Source: Glandiceps talaboti (lineage: Eukaryota > Hemichordata > Enteropneusta > Spengelidae). Taken from it: a stretch of 55,000 nucleotides of DNA. Made by a program: the position numbers and the translations under genes. The notes beneath the pieces were generated by a model. The model made no database searches and was not told the DNA's origin. It was given only the letters and a program-made list of their open reading frames with translations. The stretch lies in contig NC_135568.1 in the NCBI RefSeq assembly GCF_964340395.1, forward strand, positions 10,771,776 to 10,826,775, in the 5' to 3' direction. This document shows, in pieces, positions 36,951 to 48,081 of this stretch; position 1 is the first letter of the stretch; each line of letters begins with the position of its first letter.

Positions 36951-39390
36951 GACTGTCTTGTTAATATATCTTCATTGTAACGATTATGTTTCATCGCACA
37001 TATCTCTTGCATTACCGAAGTGCTATCGATTCCTCTATATAATGTAATGGGATAAGGTAGTACCAGTAGAAGAATTGAGCCAGGTCCATTCAGCTACGAA
37101 TGAACACCAAGAATACACTGTACATCAATCACTATCATATGTGCTATTGTACACAGTAACACGCAACCCGGTCTTTGTGTTCTCAAAATTGAAAATTCAC
37201 AGCAGGGTGTCTGAGTGATGTCTATTTCATAAAATGATGTTAAAATGGAATTGGAGTTTCACGGGGAATATATCTATTTTATATAATGATATAAAAATTG
37301 ACTTTATAATGAATTGGAATTTCGCGGAGAATATGAAATTATGTTTCATAATATGAGCCAACATCGATCAATCGATCAATCAATCAATTCCTTCATTTAG
37401 TTAACATCAGGGTTTGTTTTCAATTTTTTGAAAATTTAATCAGATTAATATCACTGACCACCCGCAAACAAGTATTTAAAACAATCACGTGACATGGAAA
37501 TTGACATTCAAAGGTAATGTCCATTACACTCAATCACATGACATGACGAATATGTAAGAACATAAATATAATTATGTTTCATAATGATGATATAAATTCG
37601 ACATGGCATGAGATTGCAAATTACCATTGGAACGGGTATATCTATTTTATAAACATGATATAGAAACCATAAGGAGACTGAAAATCTCAATGTTTTAGTA
37701 TCTTTCAATTCAGTGATTTTGAAACCATCACAACTGATATGTTCGTAGTATACAGACCTATAGAATGCAGGAAGGTAATCGCTCCTAACGCATCATCGTA
37801 AAGTTCATTTTTACGGCAGCACTTGACAGACAACCCCGCGCAGAGGTATAAATTTTAGTTGCGTCAGTTGAAAAATTATATTCTGGTTGGCGAGAATGTC
37901 AAACAAAGAATCATTGTATATGACATCGAAATTTTCAAAACACGTGATAGGCAGCATAAAATCGTAAGAAGTACCACTGTCACCAACAGTTAATTAACAA
38001 CTCGTAGCATTGCCATTTGAAGGTAGTCACTGACTTGGATATGTCATGTATTGTGTGTATGCAAATTCATAAGCTTTTTTTACTCGAGTGAAAATATGTA
38101 CATGAAATATTGATTAAACTATTGTAGTGAAATGTAAATGTCGACGTATGTCAACCGTGGAATGGAAATTTTCGTCCAGTGTTGTTGTCACAGTTCACTG
38201 TTCATGGGTTGCCTTGATATTTTAGTATGCGTACAGTAAATTACGTCATCGATTGTGTGTCAGGGTTGCATACATGTACCAGGTTTGAGTTCTGATAATA
38301 CCTCAGCGATGGTTAAGTATGCTAATACCTTGTTTTTTGGCATAAAATGACTGGACTACTATGGGCATCTGTAATATGCAGAAAAATACCCGTATGAAGC
38401 CTGTCAACTCGGTCTGTGTTCCTTTCATTTCAGCCAAACATGTGTGCTCAATAACAGACTGTGTCATTTTATTAAGTTCAAGTCGATTGGGTTCGTTTTC
38501 TAGTTTTACTTCGGATATTTTCAAGTGTCAGGCCAGACGTTCACTTTCCAGATTGGTTCCACATTTTAATTTAGCATTCATCTCAAATTGTTTACATAAC
38601 TGGAAATAAATCATAGGTAACATCTGAGGTATTTTCCCTAAACTAATTACACTGCTGTCATATGATTAATACATGGACACATTTTGTACGTGTCAACATT
38701 ACAGGAATCTACATGCACGGGAGAGTAAATATATCGAAGCCTGTCTGGAGAGAAAACCTGCTATGTCAGAACGAGGCTGATTGAACACAGCAAGCGCTTC
38801 GATGTCTTCCCAAAATAAGAAAAATTGCCTTTCACTCAATGCAGCAGAATTATAATACGATTTGAAGTATAAAAATAAAAGTTGATATATCTGTGTATCT
38901 ATATTAAAAACTACCCATTTGTGACAACAATCAACTGACAACAATAAAGAAATGAGAATGACGCTGAAAATTGAAGAAAATTATTTGTTGTTTATTATTG
39001 TCTGATTAATCATATTTTCTACCTATCCATGTAATGCAAAGAAAGTCAGCCACTCTTTTACGCTGTTAACGTCGCCCTATACGCATAGCATTTCGCAGTT
39101 CGACACAGAAGTTTTTCGTCATAAATGCTTAAAGCATTTTGGAGTCAGACATATGCAATCCATTACAGCAATATAGACCACATCAAGGGATGCGACAGGC
39201 TTGATGGACTACTCTGAAAACACATACACGCAATCAATCATTCACCCAGACTGTCTGTTTAGTCTGCACTGACTATTTCATCATTTGACTGGTAGTGCTA
39301 TTCTTTGTGTCTCTGATATGACAGAATGACGTCACAACCTCTTCCGACCTCTAAAAATGCTAAGCCAGATAAGAATGCGCCTAGGAGATT
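36948..39390. other. Intergenic, nothing recognised
   Basis: Contains a short ATCA tandem near 37366-37388. Frames around 38300-38610 have a hydrophilic composition on the minus strand but no consistent splice model. Confidence 0.35.
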
Positions 39391-39545
39391 AAAATCTTTA
39401 TAATTTTCCGTTACTTTGTTCAAGAAATGTCAAACCCATGCTCAGTGACAATCTAGTAAAACATCAGAAATCAACGTTCAATTTCTTTTTAAATATAGTT
39501 CAAAATCTGCCATTTTAGAATCCAATATGGCTGCCGCATACTAAT
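39391..39545. repeat. Old interspersed repeat, copy 2
   Basis: Same order of blocks as 1698-1830: GTTACTTTGTTCAAGAAATG, and later CAATATGGC. Confidence 0.5.
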
Positions 39546-39963
39546 ACGGTACTAACCATGTGAGAAAATAAAATCAATTTCCTTTAAAACAAGACAGTGA
39601 ACCCCAGATTTCCCCAGGGAAATTGGTCCCCAGACCACAAAGAAGAGTAAAGTTGTAATCAAGTACATAAATTATGCAAAACTACGACTTTCAATAGTGT
39701 TTATGGTTATTTCAATACTAAGAATTATGACATTAATCGTGTAATAAATTATCGACAGGTTGGCATATCTAAAATACCAGCACACCACTCTGTTTATTAA
39801 AACCATAAAATATGAATGAAACATTTCAAAAATATTTTTAATTTCTGAATAACTGTCAAGTTATTATTAAAACAGCAATTTATTATTGTAAGATACTAGA
39901 AATTAAGGGTCAGTAATTGATTACATTTATCTTTATGTAATTTATAGAAGTTATACATTATGT

Positions 39964-40000
39964 ATGGTATAGTGTATAGTGTATAGTGTATAGTGTATAG
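39964..40000. repeat. (TATAGTG)n minisatellite
   Basis: About five 7-bp units. Confidence 0.9.
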
Positions 40001-40118
40001 CGATTGAAGCAGGGGGTTCAGTCTGCTACAATGCAAATAACATGTACTATGTATAAACGCCATATGGTGTTTGTTGATGTTACAGTGGATAACAACTGAC
40101 AGGACAATGAATCATTTC

Positions 40119-40371
40119 CAATAGGGAACTTGCAAACCCACCATGTTGAATGTTGCATCATGGGAAATGTGATAATAAATGCTAATCAAATAGTATTGTG
40201 AACAATATTTTTACATTGTTTGTAACCACGAATAATAATTTCATAGTTACCCTGACCATTGTGGGAGGTTAATTTTATCAGTAGCGCCAGATTAGGTATT
40301 ACGATAACCACAGATAATCCCATAGTCCTTTGTGTCTGAGCATGCTCAGTCTGGATTGCAAGTTCCTATTG
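40119..40371 (+). mobile_element. 253-bp MITE, copy A
   Basis: Terminal inverted repeats CAATAGGGAACTTGCAA and TTGCAAGTTCCTATTG, with a direct ATTTC on each side (40114-40118, 40372-40376) as target-site duplication. It has no coding capacity. Copy B lies inverted at 48082-48334 with the same length. Inside is the palindrome CTGAGCATGCTCAG. The superfamily is not determined. Confidence 0.85.
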
Positions 40372-40385
40372 ATTTCCCCCTTCTG

Positions 40386-40503
40386 TATTTATTTATTTAT
40401 TTATATCTGTTTGTTTGTTTGTTTGTTTGTTTGTTTGTTTGTATGTATGTATGTATGTATACATGCATGCATGCATGCATGCATGTATGTGTATGTATGT
40501 ATG

Positions 40504-40539
<36 letters not shown>

Positions 40540-40705
40540 TATGTATGTATGTATGTATGTATGTATGTATGTATGTATGTGTGTATGTATGCATGTGTGT
40601 ATGTATGTATGTATGTATGTATGTATGTAGGTGTGTGTGTATGTATGCATGTGTGTATGTATGTATGTATGTATACGTATGTATGTATGTATACGTATGT
40701 GTGTT
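40386..40705. repeat. Compound tetranucleotide microsatellite (TTTA)n(GTTT)n(GTAT)n
   Basis: A long GTAT run with GCAT, GTGT and ATAC variants, starting within 15 bp of the MITE target-site duplication. The tyrosine/valine/cysteine/methionine-rich frames are artefacts. Confidence 0.97.
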
Positions 40706-41275
40706 TTCTGTAAACTTACGTCACGCAACACTACGTGTGTGAATAAACAACTTTAATGAACTTATAGATTAAAAAATATTACATGTCTCCCAATACATGA
40801 TACATTAATCACCAATACTGTATATTAAATGTGTGTATAATTTTCTGTGAGAGGGCTAATGACATGTGTCTACTTGGAATTTTTTTTCCAATACACCAGG
40901 AAATATAGATGTAAGCTAGTATATGTGAAGTCAAAGTAACAGCATCAAATGCACTTTCATACAGTTTCGTTTCATAATAACGAGTTCAACAATGACTATA
41001 GGGACAATCAACTTAAAATGGGTGTTTACAGCACAATTAGTTTTGAACAATATATTAAACCCAACATTTGTACAACACAATACTCAATTAAGTTTACGAC
41101 TATGCGTTGTTATGTTAGATCGTGCTGCTTACAAAATGATGCAAGTGCATTATAAAATGATAAAATACATATCTATCAATGATATTTTGCGACGAATTGT
41201 GATTAATATATATTACTCTGTTTTCAAGATTGGGCTTATTAGAAACTCAGTTCAGCAAACACTTTTGCTTTTTAT

Positions 41276-41436
41276 TTAAAGTGTTCTAGTTGGTTCAGGA
41301 TCACTTCCAATGTTGGCTAGGGTAGGTTGCCTTTCCCTGTACCGTTGTCTCAACAATTTGAATAGACTTATAAAGACAAAACCTGCCACGAAAGCAATGG
41401 CTGGTATTACAACCCGTAAAACCAAATGGGGAACAT
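41276..41436 (-). CDS. Propeller receptor exon 6: TM helix and cytoplasmic tail
   Basis: Acceptor GCATTCGCAG; it completes an Asp codon with exon 5. It encodes VPHLVLRVVIPAIAFVAGFV and FISLFKLLRQRYRER, that is, one TM helix and a basic juxtamembrane segment. It ends after PEPTRTL in a TAA at 41276-41278. The last A of the stop begins an AATAAA (41271-41276), so the 3' UTR would be very short. Confidence 0.78.
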
Positions 41437-44400
41437 CTGCGAATGCAAAGCATGGGTAATGTTAAGTTAGATATCATCGCCAAACTGTCAGACGGACAAA
41501 TAAATGATGTGTAACCCTGGGTTTCTGTAAGTGGCAGTTTCCATATTGTCACCATTTCCAAACCCTGTTTATCATTTGTAGAGGTGATTGCACATATGCC
41601 TTCTACTTTTGATTAGGCCTCAGTAAAAAGAATTGCTTAGTCCCAGTTACCCGATTCCACCTAATTTTTCATTGCCAACCCTAAACTTATGTTACATATT
41701 CGAGAAAAGAAATAATGAAATCGCGAAAATTTAGAAGTCTCGCGAAAAATAGTGGATGCGGAAACTGACATCAACTTCAAAAGAAAACATAAATTGTTCT
41801 TCCAATTTGTAATGGTTGTACATCACATGAGAAGAAACCAATAACATAGAGACCATATAAAAACAACGGAAAACATAACTACCTGAACTAGACACTCGCA
41901 TATGAAAAAATTTATATTAAAAAAAATTACCTACCCTAAATTAGCGTAATCGGACCCACACAATATTTTTTATTAAGCCTTATGTCTCACTGTATGCCTT
42001 CTACGCTTCAAGATGTACCGCTGACCATAGCTTTGTGTGCACGTGATTCATGCATTTGTCATTACCATTCCGAACCACTATAGAAAACAGATATGCAATG
42101 CAGCCATTTACATTTTACCTCATAGTTGTCTGAAATTGTACATAAGATTGCCTCTTTTTGAAGTTGGGATTAGCACGTGAATATATTAAACACCGTCATC
42201 GTCGGTATGAAGCCATGGTTGTGCACACCCGGGTGAAAAGAGGTTTTCCCAGTTGCCGCAGGATATGACGTCAGATACGGTCAAAGTTCAGGCGTTTTAG
42301 GTGTAAACAATGTCTGCTACCGAAATATCATGCTTGTAATTGTTTGATTTCGAAGATGCTGACAATTGAAATTGTTTCTCGGATGACTATCAGCTTGAGT
42401 CATACGAATTTATCATTTCATTACACAACTCAGCTGTTCACCATCATCGAAGTGCTGCCTAGATTCGAACATGACTATATCACCAACTATATATACCATC
42501 TTAACTTCAAACACGAATTCGCAAATGATCAAACCATTCTCCCTATATGCAATATTCAATGCTTGAGAGATCATGCTTCAAGAAATTCGATTTCTACTGC
42601 CATTGTTTTGATACAATTCCCCATTGTACTGAAATATCATTTTGAAATTGCTCATTATAAATTCATTAAATCGGTGTCAAAAACGGGAATATTCCGATCA
42701 AACAGCTGTAACTGCCTTAAAAAAGTGGTGTTTGCGTCAACTCATTTCTTGAAACATCGTCTATCTAATGGCATCTGTCCCGAACTTCTCCTAGGATTTC
42801 CAGAGCGCAAATCGGCAACTACGAAAATGCACGAAAAGCAGGCGATCAGCACACTTCAATACAATAGGCTGAAACTCAGACCACTATAGTGTTAGTAGGA
42901 CCTCAGACTTATATATAGTGGTCTGAGGTAGGACACTGTGACGTGAACGGAGTCGAACAAGGCAATAATTGCCCTCGCAATCCGGCGATTTACACGTAGA
43001 CATTGCATATCTGTTTTGTATAATGATCTGAGGGTATTGACACTTTGCCATGCCTATACCAAAATTGATTCTTATAGTCACTGACTGTTTCTTCCTTGTC
43101 TATACATGTGTTATAGATTAGTTGTGCTAAAAATTGTCCCTGATTACCTGACAACTTCTCAATATCAATATCAGTGTCCTGTTGGATTTCACCCATTTCA
43201 GTGCCATAGTCATCATCACTACTAGTAGTCGAATCTTGATGATCTTCAGTTGATGATTGTCTTGCTAAGAAACAAATAACCAGATATGTGAAAGTGGTAC
43301 TTCCATGGTGTAAGACATTTCATATTCAGTAATACGTCGGAGGAATTATATATCCTCCAAGGTTATACTTTGTCTTACCTTAAAATTCGTTTCTTGTGGT
43401 TAGCAACTTGGACAAAGAAAGAAACATCCTCGCGTCTGTGTTACCTTTAATAATACACAGACAAGTATTCTTAATAAGGACAAGTTTATGGGCATTCTTT
43501 GTGGTTCAGGCCGTACAATTGATTTCAGGTCATAGCCTGGTAGAGGGTCTATTTTCAGGTTCAGGTTCAGGTTACCAAACGACATTATGTATATAATAGA
43601 CACCGGTGGAAAGACCAACAATGTGGAGCCACGTGTTTATCATTTGCATAATCCTTCATCCAGTTCACAATTCAGTAACAGGGTTCAACATTTAACTTTT
43701 GTTGTTTGTTGTAAGTAAAGGGGTCATTAAATCAAATGTTCTGCAATTATGAGAAATATATGATTCAGTACCTGTGTCCCCTTGAAAGTCATCTTTGTCA
43801 GTGCTATGGTCATCACTGTTCAGAGCATTGGTTGTTGACTGTTGTACTGAAACAAGTAACCAGATATATGTAAGATACTTAAAACCCATATTTCATCATT
43901 CATTCCTTTACGATACATTTGGTGTGGTAAGCAACGTTACATGAAAGTAAATCCAGATATAAACTGAATGATTTACTTCCACATGGACAAAGAGTAAAAC
44001 TGGCGATTGTTGTTCCTCCACGTATTATCAGGACGAGAAATTTGAGCTACCATATCGCATACATTATATCCCCATAATTATAAATTGGTAAATTGTTTGT
44101 GAAGTGTGTGTACCTTTACCTACCTTTCATTTCCAACAACAATATTTCTTTTATCTATTTTGAGAAATGAAAGGACATTTTAATCTTTTTCTACTTACTC
44201 TTGGTAGTGTATGCATTATAACCACTTCTTGGAAATCCATGGTAAGAAAGGCATACGGCAATGAAGTGAAATTCTCCGTTCTCATATCGTGTAGTAAACA
44301 TTGTACCATCGGGAAGATATGTGAAGTCTGCTATTTTTTCGTTTAGGTTCATATCAATATCCTTCCAGGAGTGGGTGAAAGGATATAAGATACGGAATGC

Positions 44401-46410
44401 ACTTAGTGATTCCATCAATCCTAAAAATGTCATTCCATCAATCCATCTAACCATTTTTACTACACCATTGCTTTCAGCAAAAGGGCCATACCAAGACTTA
44501 TGTATAGTCTCGCGGATAAACAGGCCAGTCGATGTCATTAACCCGTATATTGAATCATGTGTACGTGGAGAACTATCAATGTCATCCATACAGCAAGAAT
44601 TCTCAATTGCTTGTGACCATTTCAGTACACCAGAGGGACTAATTCTGAGTTCTCTATTAATATCCAAGGCCACAATATCGCCATTCTCGAGTACTGTAAC
44701 ATCTATTATCAAGTTGGTGTCTTCTATAGGGCCATTGATCTTCGCAAGTTCATTAGATTGGCCGTAATATAAGTTGAAGTCGCTCCCGACAAAAAGCAAT
44801 GGATAATCTGTATGTATAGGTAACAAAAATTGAATGTTAGTCCCTTTAAAGTTTCTAACCATAAGAATTATTCAAATATGTTGTAAGTAGAGTCGTGTTT
44901 ATATTGAAATGAGTGTGTGCAATAATGCTAAAATATTGTTTATATCTTATTAATTATATATACTTAAATCTCCGTGCGTAAATGCCCCCAAAAATATGCC
45001 ATGTAATTTAAATTAGATTCTTTAAATGCAATGCACCAGAGGAACTGCAGACTGTTGTTCACTTACCTTTGGTAGTTCCAACACCATAGCTAGGTTTTGG
45101 AATTTCCTTGTGACAAATGGCAATAAAGGGGAGCCCGTCCTTGACAGGCATTTGTATCACCGACTTATCAGGAAAGTAAGTAAAGTCCATCATTTTCCTA
45201 GTCAGATTGTATCTATGTGTTCTCCAAAATGGAGCGTCTTCATTTGACACCATGATTTCACGACGCGACTGCATCAGTCCAATTAAAGCATAGTTATTCC
45301 ATAAGGCTATAATTTTCACAGCGCCACTACTACCTGGAATTGGTCCTTCCCATTCGGAATATACATCCCTTCGAATGAATACACCATTGATTTCATTATT
45401 GCCGTATATATGACCGTTAGCAATAACTTCGATGCCATCCATGCAACATGAATTCTCGATTGGAGATGACCAATTAATCTCAGTTATAGAACTCGTTCTC
45501 AACATTCCCTGTGTATCCACACCAACAAGATAGCCACTAGTCAGAACAGCAACGTCAATGATTAACCCAGTACCATCCATCGGACCAACAATAGACTGTT
45601 GGGAATTTGAGCTAGTAAAGTATATATTGTTGTCAATCCCAACTAAAATGATCGGAAAGTCTGTGTAGGTGGAATAGTATATTGTGGTTATTATATCATA
45701 TGATAAAATACGAAAACACCATTTGTTAGAACATGGTGTTTATAAAATACATATGCGCGAGCTTTATTTCATCAAAGTGGCCATATGGATGGCAAATAGG
45801 TATTTTTTTTTATTTTTAAATTCTTAGATGTAAGACATCTCTAGTATGTTTTCCTACTGAAAAAACAATGTGAAATAGCATGGACCAAGTATGTGTATTC
45901 CGTAACGAATATGCAAATTAGCACAATTAGTATGCATGAACTTCGCTTACAGACTTAAGTACAAATTTGTACATTTATTTTACTTTTTAACGTGACAGTA
46001 CATAGTTTTTTTTTAAATGCACGATACGAAGAAAGTTCTGAAATGATAATACAAAATTTTGCTAATTGATTACAACAGGTACTACTAAAATCCCTGTTTT
46101 ATCAAATCTCTCTCTATACATACTTAAAAGGAAAATCAACTCAATTGTTTTCCAAATAATATGTAGGTTAGAGTTGTTAGTGCGCACGAATATAGCTCGA
46201 AAACTAATATAATAAATTCTCGTTATAACCACGTAGAATATATACCAATAACATTGTCGAGAGTAGACGATACCATGGAAGTGTTATACTTCCATGACGA
46301 TACTAAGTCAGACACGTACACTCATGCCAGTACATAGACAGACAGCTAGAGAGACAGACAGGTGTTCACACACACACACACACACACACACGTCACATAC
46401 ATACATACAT

Positions 46411-46463
<53 letters not shown>

Positions 46464-46496
46464 TACATACACACACACGCGCGTGCACACACACAT

Positions 46497-46532
<36 letters not shown>

Positions 46533-46784
46533 TTTATATATAAGCAGCACTTTATCTCTGGAGATAATGAAATCATATGATTCGCATTACGATATCATTT
46601 CTTGTAAAATTCGAACAAACCCATGTTGTGAGCATATGTAAACACTAAATACTGAAGTAGTTGAAGTATTACCTTCTTGCAATCCCTCTGACTGCCTTAT
46701 GTCTGTTGTATTCGACGGATTAGATGAAACATCCTGAAGTATTGACAGACAGACAACAAACACTACACAGCACCTCATATTCAT
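41276..46784 (-). CDS. Type I membrane protein with two tandem propeller-like modules (complete, six exons)
   Basis: Exons 46673-46784, 45067-45660, 44199-44807, 43772-43846, 43148-43264 and 41276-41436 all have GT-AG borders, and every junction is phase 1, giving 555 residues. Order: signal peptide (about 1-22), a short Asn/Ser/Thr-rich linker, module 1 (38-235), module 2 (236-438), stalk (439-503), TM helix (about 507-528) with a basic stop-transfer KLLRQRYR, and a 20-residue cytoplasmic tail. The modules are paralogous: each begins D-[FY]-P, carries VGxD, LIID-V-VL, IENSCCMD and W-x-GP, and ends with TTK. Units of about 45 residues with a D-V-x-V-L-x-x-G-x-[IL]-V-G/A core suggest four to five beta-propeller blades per module, as in tachylectin-2/tectonin-like folds (inference). 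A surface recognition receptor is plausible; function is unknown. Confidence 0.82.
41638..41762 (+). repeat. Dispersed repeat with CTCGCGA block, copy 1
   Basis: CCAGTTACCC...TTTTTCATTGCCAACCCTAA...GAAGTCTCGCGAAAAATAG matches 49728-49841 in the same orientation. Confidence 0.75.
42269..42889 (+). CDS. Unrecognised 206-codon open frame
   Basis: Open from just after a TGA at 42266 to the TAG at 42887-42889, with the first ATG at 42356 (178 codons). It is the longest non-repetitive uninterrupted single frame in the window outside the recognised exons, and it lies antisense in the last intron of the propeller receptor gene. Composition is mixed (His, Ile and Leu rich), with no recognised domain, no signal peptide and no evident splice sites. 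It could be an orphan gene, part of a mobile element or chance. Confidence 0.22.
   Translation, partial: RQIRSKFRRFRCKQCLLPKYHACNCLISKMLTIEIVSRMTISLSHTNLSFHYTTQLFTIIEVLPRFEHDYITNYIYHLNFKHEFANDQTILPICNIQCLRDHASRNSISTAIVLIQFPIVLKYHFEIAHYKFIKSVSKTGIFRSNSCNCLKKVVFASTHFLKHRLSNGICPELLLGFPERKSATTKMHEKQAISTLQYNRLKLRPL
42875..42927. repeat. Short inverted repeat
   Basis: CTCAGACCACTATA (42875-42888) and TATAGTGGTCTGAG (42914-42927) are perfectly complementary with a 25-nt loop, at the 3' end of the unrecognised frame. Confidence 0.85.
43148..43264 (-). CDS. Propeller receptor exon 5: stalk segment
   Basis: Acceptor TTTGTTTCTTAG and donor TCAG|GTAATC; 117 bases, phase 1-1. Reads RQSSTEDHQDSTTSSDDDYG and then TEMGEIQQDTDIDIEKLS. 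It starts like exon 4 (QS-T then acidic/Ser), so the two probably arose by exon duplication. Confidence 0.75.
43772..43846 (-). CDS. Propeller receptor exon 4: stalk segment
   Basis: Acceptor TTACTTGTTTCAG and donor ACAG|GTACTG; 75 bases, phase 1-1. Reads QQSTTNALNSDDHSTDKDDF and then QGDT. Rich in Ser, Thr and Asp, without predicted structure, and similar to the start of exon 5. Confidence 0.75.
44199..44807 (-). CDS. Propeller receptor exon 3: module 2
   Basis: Acceptor CCTATACATACAG and donor AAGA|GTAAGT; 609 bases, exactly 203 codons, phase 1-1. It encodes YPLLFVGSDFNLYY, NLIIDVTVLENGDIVALD, WSQAIENSCCMDDID, WYGPFAESNGVVKM and DFTYLPDGTMF, block-for-block parallel to exon 2. Confidence 0.88.
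45067..45660 (-). CDS. Propeller receptor exon 2: module 1
   Basis: Acceptor TTCCACCTACACAG and donor AAAG|GTAAGT; 594 bases, exactly 198 codons, phase 1-1. It encodes FPIILVGIDNNIYF, GLIIDVAVLTSGYLVGVDTQ, WSSPIENSCCMD and WEGPIPGSSGAVKI. The whole ectodomain module is one exon, so it can be duplicated without a frame change. Confidence 0.88.
45671..46365. other. Intron 1 of the propeller receptor, nothing recognised
   Basis: AT-rich intron sequence between the acceptor of exon 2 and the CA microsatellite. Confidence 0.5.
46366..46542. repeat. Compound (CA)n(CATA)n(TA)n microsatellite
   Basis: CA runs alternating with CATA runs, ending in TATATA, in intron 1 of the propeller receptor. Confidence 0.97.
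46673..46784 (-). CDS. Propeller receptor exon 1: signal peptide
   Basis: The ATG at 46784 gives MNMRCCVVFVVCLSILQDVS, a typical signal sequence, followed by potential N-glycosylation at NTT. A second in-frame ATG lies two codons on. The donor is GAAG|GTAATA, phase 1. Confidence 0.8.
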
Positions 46785-47725
46785 TGAGTCACGTCTTCAA
46801 AATATACCCAACTGAAATCGAATTAAATGAAAACATGCATGATGAACATTTCTCATTAAATTATGTCAAAGAAATAAACGTGATCCATCACACAATGACA
46901 TGTTTTGTAACATGTTTTGTGAAGTGTTGTAAAAAAAATAGGCAAAATAAAAAAGATGTTGTTTCCGATATCATGACTTCAGAAAAAAGGGTACTGGGTA
47001 GGTCGGAATTTTGTTATTTTACTTCAAATTTTTAAAAATAATTTTCAACCCTGAGGTACCCGTCGGTCACAATACTTTCAAGCGTATTTGATGAGGTGTA
47101 AACGAAGTAAATAAAGACAATTATAAGTTAAGTAGACGAACATGTTACACAGACTGTACTGTTATAGTCTTAAAAAAGCCTAGTTTCTCTCTCGAATACG
47201 ATTTATTTTCTAAAGTGGCCACAGATGGGCCAAAGGCATGAAAATGTACACGGAAATAGAAGTAAATTGTTACCATTTTACCTTGTTGCATGCAAAAAAA
47301 TGTTTAGAGTCGGGGGGGGGGGGGGGGCTCAAACTAGGGTCGGTTGGGTTTTCGGAAACATAGTGTTTTTTTTTCAATTTTCATGACATCTTATTACGGT
47401 TGAGAAACAAAATGACTGTGCGTCATTGCACCATACAGACCGTTTAATATAATCTGTCTTAACTTTGGACATATATCATTATTAATGCCAGAAAAATTCT
47501 GAAGCAATATATGCAATTAGGAAAAAATGATCACCCGCGGCAAAGAAAAGCTAAGAGACCTTCCATCTGTTGCCTTTACCATCTGTTCAAATTGAAGGCA
47601 TATCTACATATTGTGTGCGATGTTATACTATACTTAGTCTATGACGCTGTTGAATATAGTATCATATCGACTGAATACCTTCTATAAAAACAAAAGATAT
47701 GCTTGATCGTTGCTATTGTATTGAC
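46785..47725. other. Upstream of the propeller receptor gene, G-run only
   Basis: A 16-base G-run at 47312-47327. This should contain the receptor's promoter, but no clear element was seen. Confidence 0.4.
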
Positions 47726-47792
47726 GGTCAATAGTTTTCAAACTATTGCTCTACTCTCCCTCGAAGAGGCAATAGTTCGAAAATTATTGACC
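47726..47792. repeat. 24-bp inverted repeat with 19-nt loop
   Basis: GGTCAATAGTTTTCAAACTA... (47726-47749) pairs with 47769-47792 at 22 of 24 positions. Each arm is itself almost palindromic (CAATAGTTT-TC-AAACTATTG). Confidence 0.85.
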
Positions 47793-47794
47793 TG

Positions 47795-47814
47795 TGACGT
47801 CACTGCGCATGCGC
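47795..47814. promoter_or_regulatory. CRE-like and NRF1-like motifs
   Basis: TGACGTCA (47795-47802) matches the CREB/ATF palindrome, and GCGCATGCGC (47805-47814) matches the NRF1 consensus. This pairing is common in TATA-less animal promoters, but such motifs also occur in transposon ends. The adjacent inverted repeat makes both readings possible. Confidence 0.45.
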
Positions 47815-48027
47815 TCAACGGCAGTTATGAGTTGCGGACCTTCTCCAGAAACTTCAAGTATTTTGCAATTATCTGAAGAAAAACTTGCTACTTTCGTTTG
47901 CTCAGGAACAGACGTATGTTGTCGCCCTCATGGCCAGTCAACATGTGTACAATATTCACCTTTAATCAAGGGTTATATATTTTGTAAAGTTGAAAGTAAC
48001 AAACATCAAGTCAGAATTTACGATTAA
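47809..48027 (+). CDS. Unrecognised short ORF next to CRE/NRF1 motifs
   Basis: The ATG inside the GCGCATGCGC motif opens 72 codons (MRSTAVMSCGPSPETSSILQ and on to HQVRIYD). A donor-like GAC|GTATGT occurs at 47914, so the part up to SGTD could instead be a first coding exon. Codon and amino-acid use look less random than in flanking DNA. Possibly the first exon of a gene or a mobile-element gene. No family recognised. Confidence 0.28.
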   Translation: MRSTAVMSCGPSPETSSILQLSEEKLATFVCSGTDVCCRPHGQSTCVQYSPLIKGYIFCKVESNKHQVRIYD

Positions 48028-48081
48028 ATCGAGAAAAGAATTCAGTAGCTATGAGTTATTCGCATAATTATTGAAATTCGC

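Noticed and set aside
40330-40742. Long frames rich in Tyr, Val, Cys and Met (or Ile, His, Thr on the other strand); similar ones at 46294-46641, 49715-50023 and 54532-54992
   Set aside because: They are translations of tetranucleotide and dinucleotide microsatellites, open in several frames at once.
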